Under the pieces are notes generated by a model, which was not told the origin of the DNA, did not search any database, and saw only the letters and a program-made list of their open reading frames with translations. The position numbers and the translations under genes were made by a program. 64,000 nt of DNA from Betaproteobacteria bacterium (GTDB lineage: Bacteria > Pseudomonadota > Gammaproteobacteria > Burkholderiales > Usitatibacteraceae): positions 248,001 through 312,000 of the forward strand of contig JADJEZ010000001.1 in NCBI GenBank assembly GCA_016708825.1, given 5' to 3'. The first letter of the stretch is position 1. Each line of letters starts with the position of its first letter. This document shows, piece after piece, positions 27,052 through 44,278 of this stretch.

Positions 27052-28032
27052 TCACGAAGGCCCGCGGGATTGGCGCCGATCGATCGACCACAGGAGCGTG
27101 GCGTAGGCGATCGACCAAGCCGAAATTATAGCCCCTTGCACCGCAGCATGGGCTCCCAGGGCCGCGACCGCGCTCGCCGCCACCGCGACCATCAGGGCCC
27201 ACGAGGCCACGGCAAGGCGCCGGTGGCTCCACCCGCCCAGGACGAGGCGCTGGTAGTAGTGGCCGCGGTGCGCCTTGAGGAGCGATTCGCCCCTCGCCGC
27301 GCGTTTCGCCAGCGTGACGGTGGCATCGACGATGAAGGGCGAGAAGACGAGCGCCGGGAACCACGCCGGCCAGGCGCCTCGCTCGGCGCCGAGCCAGCCG
27401 AGGGCGCCGGCGAGGAAACCCAGCGGCACCGAACCCGCGTCGCCCAGGAACACGCGCGCCGGCGGAAAGTTGAACGCGAGGAATCCCGCCGCCCCGGCGC
27501 TCAGCGCGATCGAGGCGAACGCGAGCGCGGTGTCCCCGGCGCGGACCGCCGCCCAGGCAAGGGCGGCGAAACCGATGAGCGCCATGCCGCCCGCCAGCCC
27601 GTCCGCTCCGTCCATGAAGTTGAAGAGGTTCGTCATCCACGCGATGGCGAGCAGCGCCACGGCGGCCACGGCAAGGGCGGCGGCGGTGCTTCCCGCACCC
27701 GGCCACGCCACGCCCACCGCCACGGCCGCGGCGGCGAGATGGCAGGGTAGCCGCACGGCCACGGGGAGGCTGCGCACATCGTCGACCGCGGAGACCAACG
27801 CGAGCGCGCGGCCGCGGGCCGCGATCCATCGCACGTCGGCGTCGCCGTAAGCGAAGACGACGGGCAGCGCACCGAGCATCACGCCGATGCCGCCGATGCG
27901 CGGCGTGGCCACGGCGTGCAGCGAGCGCTCGCCGGGCCGGTCGATCATCCGAGCCGCGAGCCCGCTCGCGCGCAGGAACGCGATCACGCCGATCGCCGCG
28001 AGGGCCGGCACGAGGACTACGAGCGCGCTCAT
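27052..28032 (-). CDS. wbpL: WbpL/WecA-like polyprenyl-phosphate sugar-1-phosphate transferase (MraY family)
   Basis: This 326-residue integral membrane protein has about ten helices. Signatures of the PNPT family: DRPGERSLH with ATPRIGGIGV, the catalytic aspartates in SAVDDVRSLP and NLFNFMDGADGLAGG, FLGDAGSVPLGF, and the cytoplasmic KAHRGHYYQRL loop. It transfers a HexNAc-1-phosphate from UDP-sugar to undecaprenyl phosphate to start O-antigen or capsule repeat synthesis. ATG overlap with the upstream epimerase gene couples the pair. Confidence 0.85.
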   Translation of the reverse strand: MSALVVLVPALAAIGVIAFLRASGLAARMIDRPGERSLHAVATPRIGGIGVMLGALPVVFAYGDADVRWIAARGRALALVSAVDDVRSLPVAVRLPCHLAAAAVAVGVAWPGAGSTAAALAVAAVALLAIAWMTNLFNFMDGADGLAGGMALIGFAALAWAAVRAGDTALAFASIALSAGAAGFLAFNFPPARVFLGDAGSVPLGFLAGALGWLGAERGAWPAWFPALVFSPFIVDATVTLAKRAARGESLLKAHRGHYYQRLVLGGWSHRRLAVASWALMVAVAASAVAALGAHAAVQGAIISAWSIAYATLLWSIDRRQSRGPS

Positions 28033-28939
28033 GGCCCGCCCGCCGCGCGAAACGCGGCCACGGTGCCGGGGATTCCCGTGGCGATGTCCACGCGCGGCGA
28101 CCAGCCGAGTTCGTCCATGAGGGCTTGCGGATCGGCCTCCAGGGGTCGCGTGAGCCGGCGCATCCGGTCACCCATGCCGACCAGCGTAGCGGTGGACTCC
28201 AGGAGGAAGGCGGGAGACGCGAAGAGCCGCGCGGGACGTCCCAGGGCTGCGCGCAGCGTGCGCACCAGGTCCACCGTGGCCACCGGTACCGGATGAGCGG
28301 CGAGGTAGGCCCGGCCCGGCGCCCGCGGATGCGTGGCGGCCAGCAGCAGCGCTTGGGCGAGATCGTCCACGTGCACGAAGCTGCGCCGGTTGCGCAGGGT
28401 TGCAAAGGGCAGCCACGCGCCCGAGTCCGCAAGGCGCACGAGGGCGCGGAAGTTGCCTCCCACGCCGGGGCCGTAGGTGAGCGGGATGCGCACGATCGTC
28501 ACCGGGAGCCCGGTGCGTGCGGCGATTTCGCGCAACGCCTCTTCGGCGCGCCATTTGGAGAGGGCGTAGGGGTCGGCCGGCGACGCGGGGAATCGGGCCG
28601 GAAGGCGTCCCCGTGCGTCTCTTCGCCGTGTACCTTCACCGTGCTCGCGAACACGAAACGGGCCGCGCCCGCGGCGGCAGCGGCTTCGGCGAGGAAACGG
28701 GTCTTTTCCGTGTTGTCGTGGACGAAGTCCTCCGCCGCGCCACGCGGCTCGTGCACGCGTGCGGCGAGGTGAACCACCGTCGCGCCCGCGAGGTCGGCGG
28801 CCTCGACGGCGCCGCGCCAACCATCCCCTGCCATCGCGATGCGCCGGCATTCACCCACCCGGGCCGCGAAAACCGAGCCGATGAAACCGCCGGCGCCGGT
28901 GACGACGACCTTCGCGGGGATGGGAATCGCGGGTTCCAA
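28029..28939 (-). CDS. NAD-dependent sugar epimerase/reductase, WbpV/WbpK type (frameshifted at 28587-28590)
   Basis: This extended-SDR protein has the NAD loop VVVTGAGGFIGS near the N-terminus, VVHLAARVHE, and FASTVKVHGEETHG with the catalytic serine/threonine region. Then, in another frame, come the YALSK catalytic Tyr/Lys motif and IVRIPLTYGPGVGGNF. One base is missing in a four-G run (plus strand 28587-28590). Restored, it gives D-S-P-A-S-P-A-D-P-Y and a protein of about 303 residues. It likely reduces the 4-keto intermediate made by WbpM. The start is a TTG at 28939, with no better candidate before the Rossmann motif. Confidence 0.78.
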
Positions 28940-28951
28940 GGGCCGGAAACG

Positions 28952-28980
28952 AAACGGGCATCCCGAGAGATGCCCGTTTT
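28952..28980 (-). terminator. Terminator after the 29.0-30.3 kb lipoprotein gene
   Basis: A perfect stem, AACGGGCAT with ATGCCCGTT, around an 8-base loop, flanked by T-runs on both strands. It lies between the stop of the lipoprotein gene and the epimerase start. Confidence 0.65.
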
Positions 28981-28999
28981 CGCAAGGCTCGCGGCTACG

Positions 29000-30343
29000 C
29001 TATGGGCAGTTCGCCGGCGTTGCCGTGATGGTGACGGTGACGATGGAGGCGCCGTCCGTGACCGTGACCGACCCGGTGGCCGGGTAGACCGTCGCACCGT
29101 CGCCTGCCAGTCGCGTCATCGTGAGCGAGGTGGCCGAGATGGTCGACGTGATGCGCGGGTGCGTCGAGGTCGACGACAGCCCGCCGACGCCGCCGATGAG
29201 CGTGACCTGCACCGAATTGCCGCAATTGAGGTTCGCGATCGTCGTCGGCGAGGCCGCGAGCGGCGTCGGGGTGCCGCCGCCGGCCACGAGGGTCACCGGC
29301 AACGTGCCCACCGCGCCGCCGCTGTCGGTGACGATCACCGAGCCGTTGGCCGGGCAGGGCGGCGAGGTCGAGCCAGCAGTGACCGAGATCTTGCCGCCGG
29401 AGGCAGTGACCGTGGTCGGCGAGACCGCGAGGCCCGCCGAGGCCGTCACCGAGTAGGGCGGCGTGCCGCCGAACACGAAGACATCCGCGGTGCCCGCGCC
29501 GCACTGCGTGCTTAGGCCACCTGTGAACTCGAGCGTGGCGGGAACGAGGCTGATCGTGTCGACGACCGACTGCTGGACGATAAGGACGACCAAGTCCGTC
29601 GTGACGCCCGTCAGAATGTCGGTCACCTTGTAGGTGGCGAGCTGCGTGGGCGCGGCGGCGGCCACGCGCATCCGCACGATGGCCTTGCCCTCCTGGTCGG
29701 TGCGCACGCGGATCCGGTCGACGAGCTGCGGGATGGTGGCGGGATCGGGTTCGACGAAGGAGTAGGTGCCACGGACCCGGTCGAACTGGAATTCGCGGTT
29801 GCCGTAGAGCGTGCCGTTGGAAACCGGGAAGATCGTGATGAGGGTATCGGTGCCGGAACAGGCCGGGGGCGCAACGGCCCCGGCACCGCCGCCGGACGCG
29901 CAAGTGCTCTGGTAGCTCTCGCGGTAGCCGGTGAAGAAGTTCTGCAGCACGCTGTAGGTGTTGGAGGTGGACGCGCCGTTGCTGTCGCGCACCTCGATGA
30001 TCACCGAGCGGCGCGGCACTTCATCCGGATCCAGGCCCACGTCGACCACGCCCGGGTTCCTCGCGACGAACTGGAAGGAGTTGCTGCTGGTGGTGAAGTT
30101 CAGCTCGATGAGCGTCTGCTCGTTCGAGGTCACCAGGTAGGGCGGGCGGCCGCCGACGATGTTGACGGTGTAGGGCACGCCCGCGTAGATGGTCGCGGCC
30201 CCCGGCAGGAGCTGGAGGTTGCCCGCCGCGGCCGGCGAGCCGGTGGCGCCGCCACCGCCGCAGGAGGTGAGGATCAGCGCGCCCGCGGCCAGGAAGGCCA
30301 CGGACAGCTTGGTTTGCAGGCGTCGAAGCGGCTCGAAATTCAC
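29000..30343 (-). CDS. Secreted lipoprotein with Ig-like repeats, paralog A
   Basis: This 447-residue protein has a lipoprotein signal (GALILTSC, Cys28) followed by a short glycine stretch. Several beta-sandwich-like modules each contain a GG(T/R)PPY turn (IVGGRPPYLVTSN, VFGGTPPYSVTA). Thr/Val/Ser-rich strands and paired cysteines follow, and the end is ATPANCP. I recognise no enzyme; an extracellular or cell-surface, Ig/BACON-like stalk or adhesin-type role is a guess. It begins behind an AAGGGGAA ribosome binding site and has a recognisable promoter with palindromes at 30412-30440. The next gene upstream is a clear paralog. Confidence 0.75.
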   Translation of the reverse strand: MNFEPLRRLQTKLSVAFLAAGALILTSCGGGGATGSPAAAGNLQLLPGAATIYAGVPYTVNIVGGRPPYLVTSNEQTLIELNFTTSSNSFQFVARNPGVVDVGLDPDEVPRRSVIIEVRDSNGASTSNTYSVLQNFFTGYRESYQSTCASGGGAGAVAPPACSGTDTLITIFPVSNGTLYGNREFQFDRVRGTYSFVEPDPATIPQLVDRIRVRTDQEGKAIVRMRVAAAAPTQLATYKVTDILTGVTTDLVVLIVQQSVVDTISLVPATLEFTGGLSTQCGAGTADVFVFGGTPPYSVTASAGLAVSPTTVTASGGKISVTAGSTSPPCPANGSVIVTDSGGAVGTLPVTLVAGGGTPTPLAASPTTIANLNCGNSVQVTLIGGVGGLSSTSTHPRITSTISATSLTMTRLAGDGATVYPATGSVTVTDGASIVTVTITATPANCP

Positions 30344-30411
30344 GATTGTTTCCCCTTTTTTACTGGGACCCGCCCGGAGACTTCTTCAAAATTAGCGGGT
30401 TATCGGCGATT

Positions 30412-30440
30412 ATTAAAGCGCAACTTGCAGTTGCATGCAA
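30412..30440 (-). promoter_or_regulatory. Promoter with overlapping palindromes for lipoprotein paralog A
   Basis: On the minus strand, TTGCAT (30440-30435), a 17-base spacer and TTTAAT (30417-30412). The -35 lies inside the perfect palindrome TTGCATGCAA (30431-30440). The spacer holds the dyad GCAACT/AGTTGC (30420-30434), and a further TTGCA is at 30448-30452. The clustered TTGCA units look like an operator. Confidence 0.5.
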
Positions 30441-30494
30441 GCGGAAGTTGCAGGGGCCCGCCCCCGGGAAGGCCGGGGCGTGCCGCAGTGCAAC

Positions 30495-30521
30495 AAAACT
30501 TGCCGCCGGCGAGGGGCCGGC
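30495..30521 (-). terminator. Terminator after lipoprotein paralog B
   Basis: On the minus strand, directly after the TAA, GCCGGC and its complement enclose CCCTC. AAGTTTTG follows. Confidence 0.5.
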
Positions 30522-30523
30522 CA

Positions 30524-31824
30524 TTACGGGCAGGTCGCGGGAACGGAGACGTTGGTGAACGTGGAGGTGGCGCCGTCGGTCACGGTGACCCGGGCCACGG
30601 TCGCATAGGGCGGCAGGGGATCGAGAACCTCCCGGTCGATCGTCAGGGTGCGACCCGAGCGCAGCCAAGACGCGCGGGTGATCGACACTCACCGAAAAGG
30701 GCGACGTCCCGCCCACGACAACGACCGAGCCGCTCGCGCCACAGATTAGCGACAGTCCCGACGCCGGCGAAAGCGTCACCGGCGGCTCCGGCGCCGTGCC
30801 GGAGCCGAGCACGTTGTTCACCGTGACCGCGATCGTGCGCCCGGTCGCATCCGTTACGCCGATGGAGGCGCCGTCCACGCAGCTCGCCCCGAGGGGCAGG
30901 ATGATGTTGAACTTGCCGCCGCTCGCGAGCACCGTCGAAGGCGTCGCCGTGAAGGCGGACGACCCGCCCGAGATGCTGTAGGGCGGCGTGCCCCCGAAGA
31001 TCGAGACGTCGGTGGCGACGTTGCCCGCGCAGGCGGTGGAGAACGCCCCGGTGAAGGTGATCGACGCGGGCAGCGTGAAGTAGGCCGGCGTGGTGCCGGT
31101 GAACTGGGCGATGGCGAAGGCCGCCTGGCGGTAGGCGCCGGTGGCGAGATCCGTGACCCGCAGGAGCGCGGTCTGGTTGGCCGCGAGCGCGGTCACGCGG
31201 ATGCGCGTGCGCGCGATGCCCGTCTCGTCGGTCGTGGTGTCGGTGAAGGTCGCGGTCAGCTCCGGCGTGAAGCCCGGCGCGGTGGTGATGAAGGCGAAGC
31301 TGCCGGAGAGCACCTCGAAGCGAATGCCGCGCGCGGCGAGCGGGATGCCGCCCTGGGAGATGGTCACCTTGACCTCGGCGTCGCCGCCCGAGCAGACGGC
31401 GGGCGTGCAGCTCGACGATTGCGTGGAGCTCGGCGTGATCGTGACGTTGTTGTTGACGGTGCCCGGGCGCACGGTGACGGTCGCCTGGACGGGGGTCGCG
31501 GTGCCGGTGTCGCGCACGGTGAGCGTGACGGTCGTCTCCGCGGCCACGTTGTTGGGCACCAGCGTCACGGAGCGCCCGGTGACGCCGCCGGCCACCTGCA
31601 GCACCGCCTGGTCGCTCGAGGCGATCACGTAGGAACCGGTCCCGCCGGAGAGCACGAAAGTCGTCGGCAGGCCCGAGTACATCACCGCGGTGACGGGCAG
31701 GATGGTGATCGTGGGGGAGTTCACGATGGGCGAGGGTGCCGCAGGAGGCGAGCGTGAGCGCGGCAGCGAAGGCGGCAACGGCCCGGGCGATCGACGGGAG
31801 CAGGCGGGAGCAGGTGGAGGTCAC
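30524..31824 (-). CDS. Secreted lipoprotein with Ig-like repeats, paralog B (two frameshifts)
   Basis: It has the same architecture as the downstream gene: a lipoprotein signal (AALTLASC), an opening like TITILPVTAVMYSGLPTTFVLSGGTGSY, a CTPAVCSGG cysteine pair, IFGGTPPYSISGG, and the end VPATCP at the TAA 30524-30526. The signal peptide and body are in different frames (one extra base near 31740-31750). The last 50 residues change frame again (one base missing near 30668-30676). With both corrected it is about 433 residues. The GTG at 31824 behind AAGGA is the likely start. Function unknown. Confidence 0.68.
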
Positions 31825-31939
31825 GGGTGAAAGGTCCTTGTCGGGGCGATCCCCGGAGCGGGGCCGCGCGTTTTTTGCGATTCTACGCATAAGCCCCGCC
31901 CGTGGCGCGCGAATCCCCTTCCGAGCGCAGCGGGGATTG

Positions 31940-31968
31940 TTGCGGTGCACTATGGCGGAAGCTATCAT
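31940..31968 (+). promoter_or_regulatory. Candidate sigma-70 promoter of gltBD
   Basis: TTGCGG (31940-31945), a 17-base spacer and TATCAT (31963-31968), leaving a leader of about 180 bases before gltB. I see nothing else definable in the 329 bases between paralog B and gltB. Confidence 0.45.
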
Positions 31969-32153
31969 TCAGGGTCCCGCAGGAAATCGCAGCTTCCGGC
32001 GGCCCGGCCCCACGGCCCGGTGCCCGCCTGCGCCCGGGCCAGAAGCCCGCCCCGGCCGCGATCCAGGGCCCGGAAGCCGCGCTCCGCATCGCCGGGACGC
32101 TCGACCGTAACAACGCCCGCTCTCCCGGGGTGCATCGCAGAAAGGAATCCGCA

Positions 32154-36807
<4,654 letters not shown>

Positions 36808-36812
36808 GCCTC

Positions 36813-36876
36813 ACGCCCCTCTCCCGCAAGGAGAGGGGCGCGGTTTTCCCCTCCCTTCGGGAGAGGGTCGGAGCGA
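36813..36876 (+). repeat. Two adjacent CCCTCTCC/GGAGAGGG hairpins between gltB and gltD
   Basis: The first hairpin is CCCCTCTCC, CGCAA, GGAGAGGGG. The second is CCCTCCC, TTC, GGGAGGG-like, ending GAGAGGGTCGG. A related partial element (CCCCTCTCCGGAAAGGCAGAGG) lies at about 48820-48842, so this is a dispersed REP-like family. It lies inside the gltBD operon and could protect the gltB message. Confidence 0.55.
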
Positions 36877-36893
36877 GGCAACAGGGAAGGAAC

Positions 36894-38339
<1,446 letters not shown>

Positions 38340-38385
38340 GCGCGCTCGCGCTCCCCGACCCGGCGCCAGTCCCGGAGCCGCCACG

Positions 38386-39195
38386 CTGAAGACGCTTTTC
38401 ATCGCCGCCCTGCTCGCCTACGCGGGCATGGTGGCGATGCTGTGGCTCGCGCAGGACCGGCTCCTCTTCTTCCCGCAACCCCTGCGCGGCGCACCCTCGG
38501 CTCCGCCCGGCTGGACGCTCGAGAAGGTCTCGCTCGCCGCCGCCGACGGCACGCCCCTCGCGGGCGTGCTGGCACTGCCGCCGGGCGAAGCAACCGTCCC
38601 ACGGGCGGTGGTGCTCTACTTCGGCGGCAACGCGGAGGAAGTGACTGCGCACGCGCGCGAGGCCGAGATGACCTACGGCCGCCGCGCGGTGCTGCTGGTG
38701 AATTACCGCGGCTACGGCGAAAGCGGCGGCAAGCCCGGCGAGCACGCGCTCGTGGCCGATGCGATCGCGCTCCACGACTGGGCTGCGCGCCGCGCCGACC
38801 TCGATCCCGCGCGGCTGTGCGTCCACGGCCGAAGCCTCGGCAGCGGCGTGGCGGTGCAGCTCGCCGCGGCGCGACCGGTGCGCTGCGTGGTGCTCACCTC
38901 GCCCTTCGAGAGTCTCGTCGCGGTGGGGAAGTCCCACTATCCGTGGATGCCCGTGGGCTGGCTGCTGCGCCACCGCTTCGAGTCGATCCGGCACGCGACT
39001 GCCCTGCGCATGCCCGCGCTCTTCGTCTACGGGGGCTCCGACACGATCATCGCGCCCGCGCATGCCGAGCGCCTCGCCGCCGCCTGGGGCGGGCCCGTGG
39101 AGCGCCTGCGCCTGGACGGGTTCGGGCACAACGACCTCGACCTGAACCCGCGCTACGCGAGCGCCATCGCGGCTTTCCTGGACCGCCTGCCTTGA
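38386..39195 (+). CDS. Membrane-anchored alpha/beta hydrolase
   Basis: A hydrophobic anchor ([21 protein letters not shown]) is followed by [10 protein letters not shown] and an alpha/beta-hydrolase fold. The fold shows the [11 protein letters not shown] oxyanion loop, the nucleophile HGRSLGSG, aspartate in [12 protein letters not shown] and histidine in GFGHNDLD. It resembles the YfhR/BEM46 group; the substrate is unknown. No ATG, GTG or TTG occurs before the anchor. A CTG at 38386 with GGAG exactly 8 bases upstream is the best start, otherwise the ATG at 38428 would cut the helix. It follows gltD. Confidence 0.8.
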   Translation: MKTLFIAALLAYAGMVAMLWLAQDRLLFFPQPLRGAPSAPPGWTLEKVSLAAADGTPLAGVLALPPGEATVPRAVVLYFGGNAEEVTAHAREAEMTYGRRAVLLVNYRGYGESGGKPGEHALVADAIALHDWAARRADLDPARLCVHGRSLGSGVAVQLAAARPVRCVVLTSPFESLVAVGKSHYPWMPVGWLLRHRFESIRHATALRMPALFVYGGSDTIIAPAHAERLAAAWGGPVERLRLDGFGHNDLDLNPRYASAIAAFLDRLP

Positions 39196-39241
39196 CCGTT
39201 GTCGTGGGGCGCTCGTGCCCGCCGTGAGAGAATCGGCCCCC

Positions 39242-40297
39242 ATGAAAAACGACAATTTCCTGCGCGCGCTGCTGCGCGAGCCCACGGAGCACACGCCGGT
39301 CTGGATCATGCGCCAGGCGGGCCGCTACCTCCCCGAGTACAACGCCACGCGCAAGAAGGCGGGCAGCTTCCTCGCGCTCGCCAAGAACCCGGAACTCGCC
39401 TGCGAAGTGACGCTGCAGCCGCTCGAGCGCTTCGCCCTCGATGCGGCCATTCTCTTTTCCGACATCCTCACCATTCCGGACGCGATGGGGCTGGGCCTGT
39501 ACTTCGCCGAGGGCGAGGGCCCGAAGTTCGAGCGCACCGTGCGCACGGAAGCGGACGTCGCGCGCCTGGGGGCGGCGGATCTCGAATCGCTTCGTTACGT
39601 GTTCGACGCGGTCTCGCTCATCCGCAAGTCGCTCGACGGGCGCGTGCCGCTCATCGGCTTCTCCGGCAGCCCCTTCACGCTCGCCTGCTACATGGTCGAG
39701 GGCGGCGGCAGCGACGATTTCCGCACCGTGAAGTCGATGCTCTACGCGCGCCCCGACCTGCTGCACCGCATCCTCGCGCTGAACGCGCAGTCGGTGACCG
39801 CGTACCTGAACGCGCAGATCGCCGCAGGCGCGCAGGCGGTGATGGTCTTCGACACCTGGGGCGGCGCGCTCTCCGACGCGGCCTATCGCGAATTCTCCCT
39901 CGCCTATGCGAAGGAGGTCTTCGCGGGCGTGACGCGCACGGCGGGCGGGCGCATCGTGCCGCGCATCTTCTTCACCAAGGGCGGCGGGCTCTGGCTCGAG
40001 TCCATGGCGAAGGCCGGTGCGGACGCGCTGGGGCTCGACTGGACCATCGACATCGGCGCCGCACGCGCCCGGGTGGGCGACCAGGTGGCCCTCCAGGGCA
40101 ACATGGATCCGGCGGTGCTCTTCTCTTCCCCGGAGGCCATCGAGCGCGAGGCGAAGCGCATCCTGGCGAGTTTCGGCACCGGCCCGGGCCACGTCTTCAA
40201 CCTCGGGCACGGGATCTCGCAGTTCACCCCTCCGGAGCACGTGCACGCCCTGGTGGAGGCCGTCCACCGCCACGGTCGCAATCCCTCCCCCGCGTAG
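39242..40297 (+). CDS. hemE: Uroporphyrinogen decarboxylase
   Basis: HemE removes four carboxyl groups from uroporphyrinogen III. The 351-residue protein has the signatures [53 protein letters not shown] and FNLGHGI. The ATG at 39242 gives the standard N-terminus; the frame extends nine codons further up. It is downstream of the hydrolase and separate from the hemCDXY cluster 30 kb away, as is common. Confidence 0.96.
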   Translation: MKNDNFLRALLREPTEHTPVWIMRQAGRYLPEYNATRKKAGSFLALAKNPELACEVTLQPLERFALDAAILFSDILTIPDAMGLGLYFAEGEGPKFERTVRTEADVARLGAADLESLRYVFDAVSLIRKSLDGRVPLIGFSGSPFTLACYMVEGGGSDDFRTVKSMLYARPDLLHRILALNAQSVTAYLNAQIAAGAQAVMVFDTWGGALSDAAYREFSLAYAKEVFAGVTRTAGGRIVPRIFFTKGGGLWLESMAKAGADALGLDWTIDIGAARARVGDQVALQGNMDPAVLFSSPEAIEREAKRILASFGTGPGHVFNLGHGISQFTPPEHVHALVEAVHRHGRNPSPA

Positions 40298-40555
40298 CCC
40301 GTGTCAAGCGGAAAATTTTCCCGAAAGTGATTGCGTATTCACATTTCCCGTGTTCGCGTGGCCGTTAACGCAGAGTAGCGCCGGGCTGTCCGATGTTTCA
40401 GAATTTCATTGTTTTTCATTAACTTGCATAGCCTTCCTCGCCACTCGGATGAGGTATGAGCCGCAAGTGCGCCGGATTCGGGTCACGGGGCGGCAAGAAA
40501 TGCACAGAGTTATCCACAGGGTAGCGCTTCCCGGTTTTCCGGGGCCTTTCGCGCC
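40298..40555 (+). other. Intergenic region before priA with a perfect DnaA box and an AT palindrome
   Basis: No gene is seen in these 258 bases. They contain a perfect 12-bp palindrome GGAAAATTTTCC (40310-40321), an AT-rich stretch around 40403-40430 that stands out in this genome, and one perfect DnaA box TTATCCACA (40510-40518) 38 bases before the priA ATG. The dyad and the DnaA box may regulate hemE/priA; a replication origin is not claimed. Confidence 0.5.
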
Positions 40556-42541
<1,986 letters not shown>

Positions 42542-42587
42542 GGCCCCGCGACCGCGGGGGAGCGCCGGTCAGGCAGGGCCGGCCCCG

Positions 42588-42593
42588 TATAAT
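42588..42593 (+). promoter_or_regulatory. Probable -10 element of argS
   Basis: A perfect TATAAT lies 30 bases upstream of the argS GTG; no strong -35 is visible. Confidence 0.4.
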
Positions 42594-42622
42594 GGCGGGT
42601 TCCCGCGACCGCTCCAGCACCC

Positions 42623-44278
42623 GTGACCGAAATCGATCCCAAGAACCGCCTCGCCGCCCTGGTAGGCCACGCCGTGCGCGCGGCCTTTCCCGATGCCGGC
42701 GACGTGGTGGTCGATCTCGACCGCCCCCGCAACGCCGACCACGGCGACTTCGCCTCCAACGTGGCGATGCAGCTCGCCAAGCGCGTGGGGCTCAAGCCGC
42801 GCGAGGCCGCCCAGGCGATCGTCGCGGCCCTCGCCAACGTGCCCGAGATCGCGAAGACCGACATCGCCGGGCCCGGATTCATCAACTTCACGCTCTCGAA
42901 GTCCTCGCGCTTCGCGGTGGTGGCGGCGATCGGCGCGGCGGGTGCGGCCTTCGGCCGCGGCCGGCCGGGCCCCGCGCGCACCATCATGGTGGAATTCGTC
43001 TCCGCGAACCCGACGGGCCCGCTGCACGTGGGCCACGGGCGCCAGGCGGCGCTGGGAGACGCGATCTCCACGCTCCTCGAATGGCAGGGCTGGAAGGTGC
43101 TGCGCGAGTTCTACTACAACGACGCGGGCAACCAGATCGCGAATCTCGCGCTCTCGGTGCAGTTCCGCCTGCGCGAGTCGAAGGGCCTCGTCGAGGGCGC
43201 GGCGATGCACGACGACTGGTACCGCGGCGACTACATCAAGGACATCGCCCGCGACTACGCCGCCGAGCACCCGGCGGACGCGGACGGGGGCGACCTGGAC
43301 GCCATTCGCGTCTTCGCGGTCGCCTACCTGCGCGGCGAGCAGGACGCGGACCTGCGCGCCTTCGGCGTGAAGTTCGATTCCTACTACCTCGAGAGCTCGC
43401 TCTACACCGAGGGCAAGGTGGACGAGACGGTCCGGATGCTGGTCGCGGCGGGCCGCACCTACGAATTCGAGGGCGCGCTGTGGCTGAAGACGACGGACTT
43501 CGGCGACGACAAGGACCGCGTGATGCGCAAATCCGACGGCACCTTCACGTACTTCGTGCCGGACGTGGCCTACCATCTCGCGAAGTTTCGCCGCGGATAC
43601 GCCTCCGCGGTGAACGTGCAGGGCGCGGACCACCACTCCACCGTCACGCGCGTGCGCGCGGGCCTGCAGGCCCTCTCGGCCGGCATCCCCGCGGGCTACC
43701 CCGACTACGTGCTGCACCAGATGGTGACGGTGATGAAGGGCGGCGAGGAGGTGAAGATCTCCAAGCGCGCCGGCTCCTACGTCACGGTGCGCGACCTCAT
43801 CGAGGAGGCCGGCCGCGACGCCGTGCGCTGGTTCTTCCTCATGCGCAAGTCCGACTCCCACCTCGTCTTCGACATCGACCTCGCCAAGAGCCGCAGCGAC
43901 GAGAACCCGGTCTACTACGTGCAGTACGCCCACGCGCGCATCTGCGCGGTGCTGCGCGAATGGGGCGGCGACGAGGGAAGGCTCGGAGGTGCGAGCCTCG
44001 CCGCGCTGGGCACGCCGCACGAGGTCGCGCTCGCACAGGCGCTCGCGCAGTTCCCGGAGGTGCTCGAGCGGGCCGCGCGCGAGTTCTCGCCGCATCTCGT
44101 CTCGTTTTACCTGCACGACGAATTGGCGGCTCGCCTGCATACCTACTACAATGCCGAGCGCTTCCTCGTGGACGACGAGGAGGTGAAGCTCGCGCGACTC
44201 GCCCTTGTCGCCGCGACGCGACAGGTTCTCGCCAACGGCCTCGCCGTGCTGGGCGTGAGCGCGCCGGAGAGGATGTAG
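42623..44278 (+). CDS. argS: Arginyl-tRNA synthetase
   Basis: This 551-residue class I synthetase charges tRNA-Arg. It has the N-terminal Add1 domain, the HIGH-type motif in [18 protein letters not shown], the catalytic core ([10 protein letters not shown]), a KMSK-like loop [16 protein letters not shown], and the C-terminal anticodon-binding DALR domain ending [15 protein letters not shown]. Start GTG at 42623. Its stop abuts the next gene's ATG. Confidence 0.96.
   Translation: MTEIDPKNRLAALVGHAVRAAFPDAGDVVVDLDRPRNADHGDFASNVAMQLAKRVGLKPREAAQAIVAALANVPEIAKTDIAGPGFINFTLSKSSRFAVVAAIGAAGAAFGRGRPGPARTIMVEFVSANPTGPLHVGHGRQAALGDAISTLLEWQGWKVLREFYYNDAGNQIANLALSVQFRLRESKGLVEGAAMHDDWYRGDYIKDIARDYAAEHPADADGGDLDAIRVFAVAYLRGEQDADLRAFGVKFDSYYLESSLYTEGKVDETVRMLVAAGRTYEFEGALWLKTTDFGDDKDRVMRKSDGTFTYFVPDVAYHLAKFRRGYASAVNVQGADHHSTVTRVRAGLQALSAGIPAGYPDYVLHQMVTVMKGGEEVKISKRAGSYVTVRDLIEEAGRDAVRWFFLMRKSDSHLVFDIDLAKSRSDENPVYYVQYAHARICAVLREWGGDEGRLGGASLAALGTPHEVALAQALAQFPEVLERAAREFSPHLVSFYLHDELAARLHTYYNAERFLVDDEEVKLARLALVAATRQVLANGLAVLGVSAPERM

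Noticed and set aside
40298..40555. A replication origin
   Set aside because: Only one DnaA box; no dnaA, dnaN, gyrB or parAB nearby.
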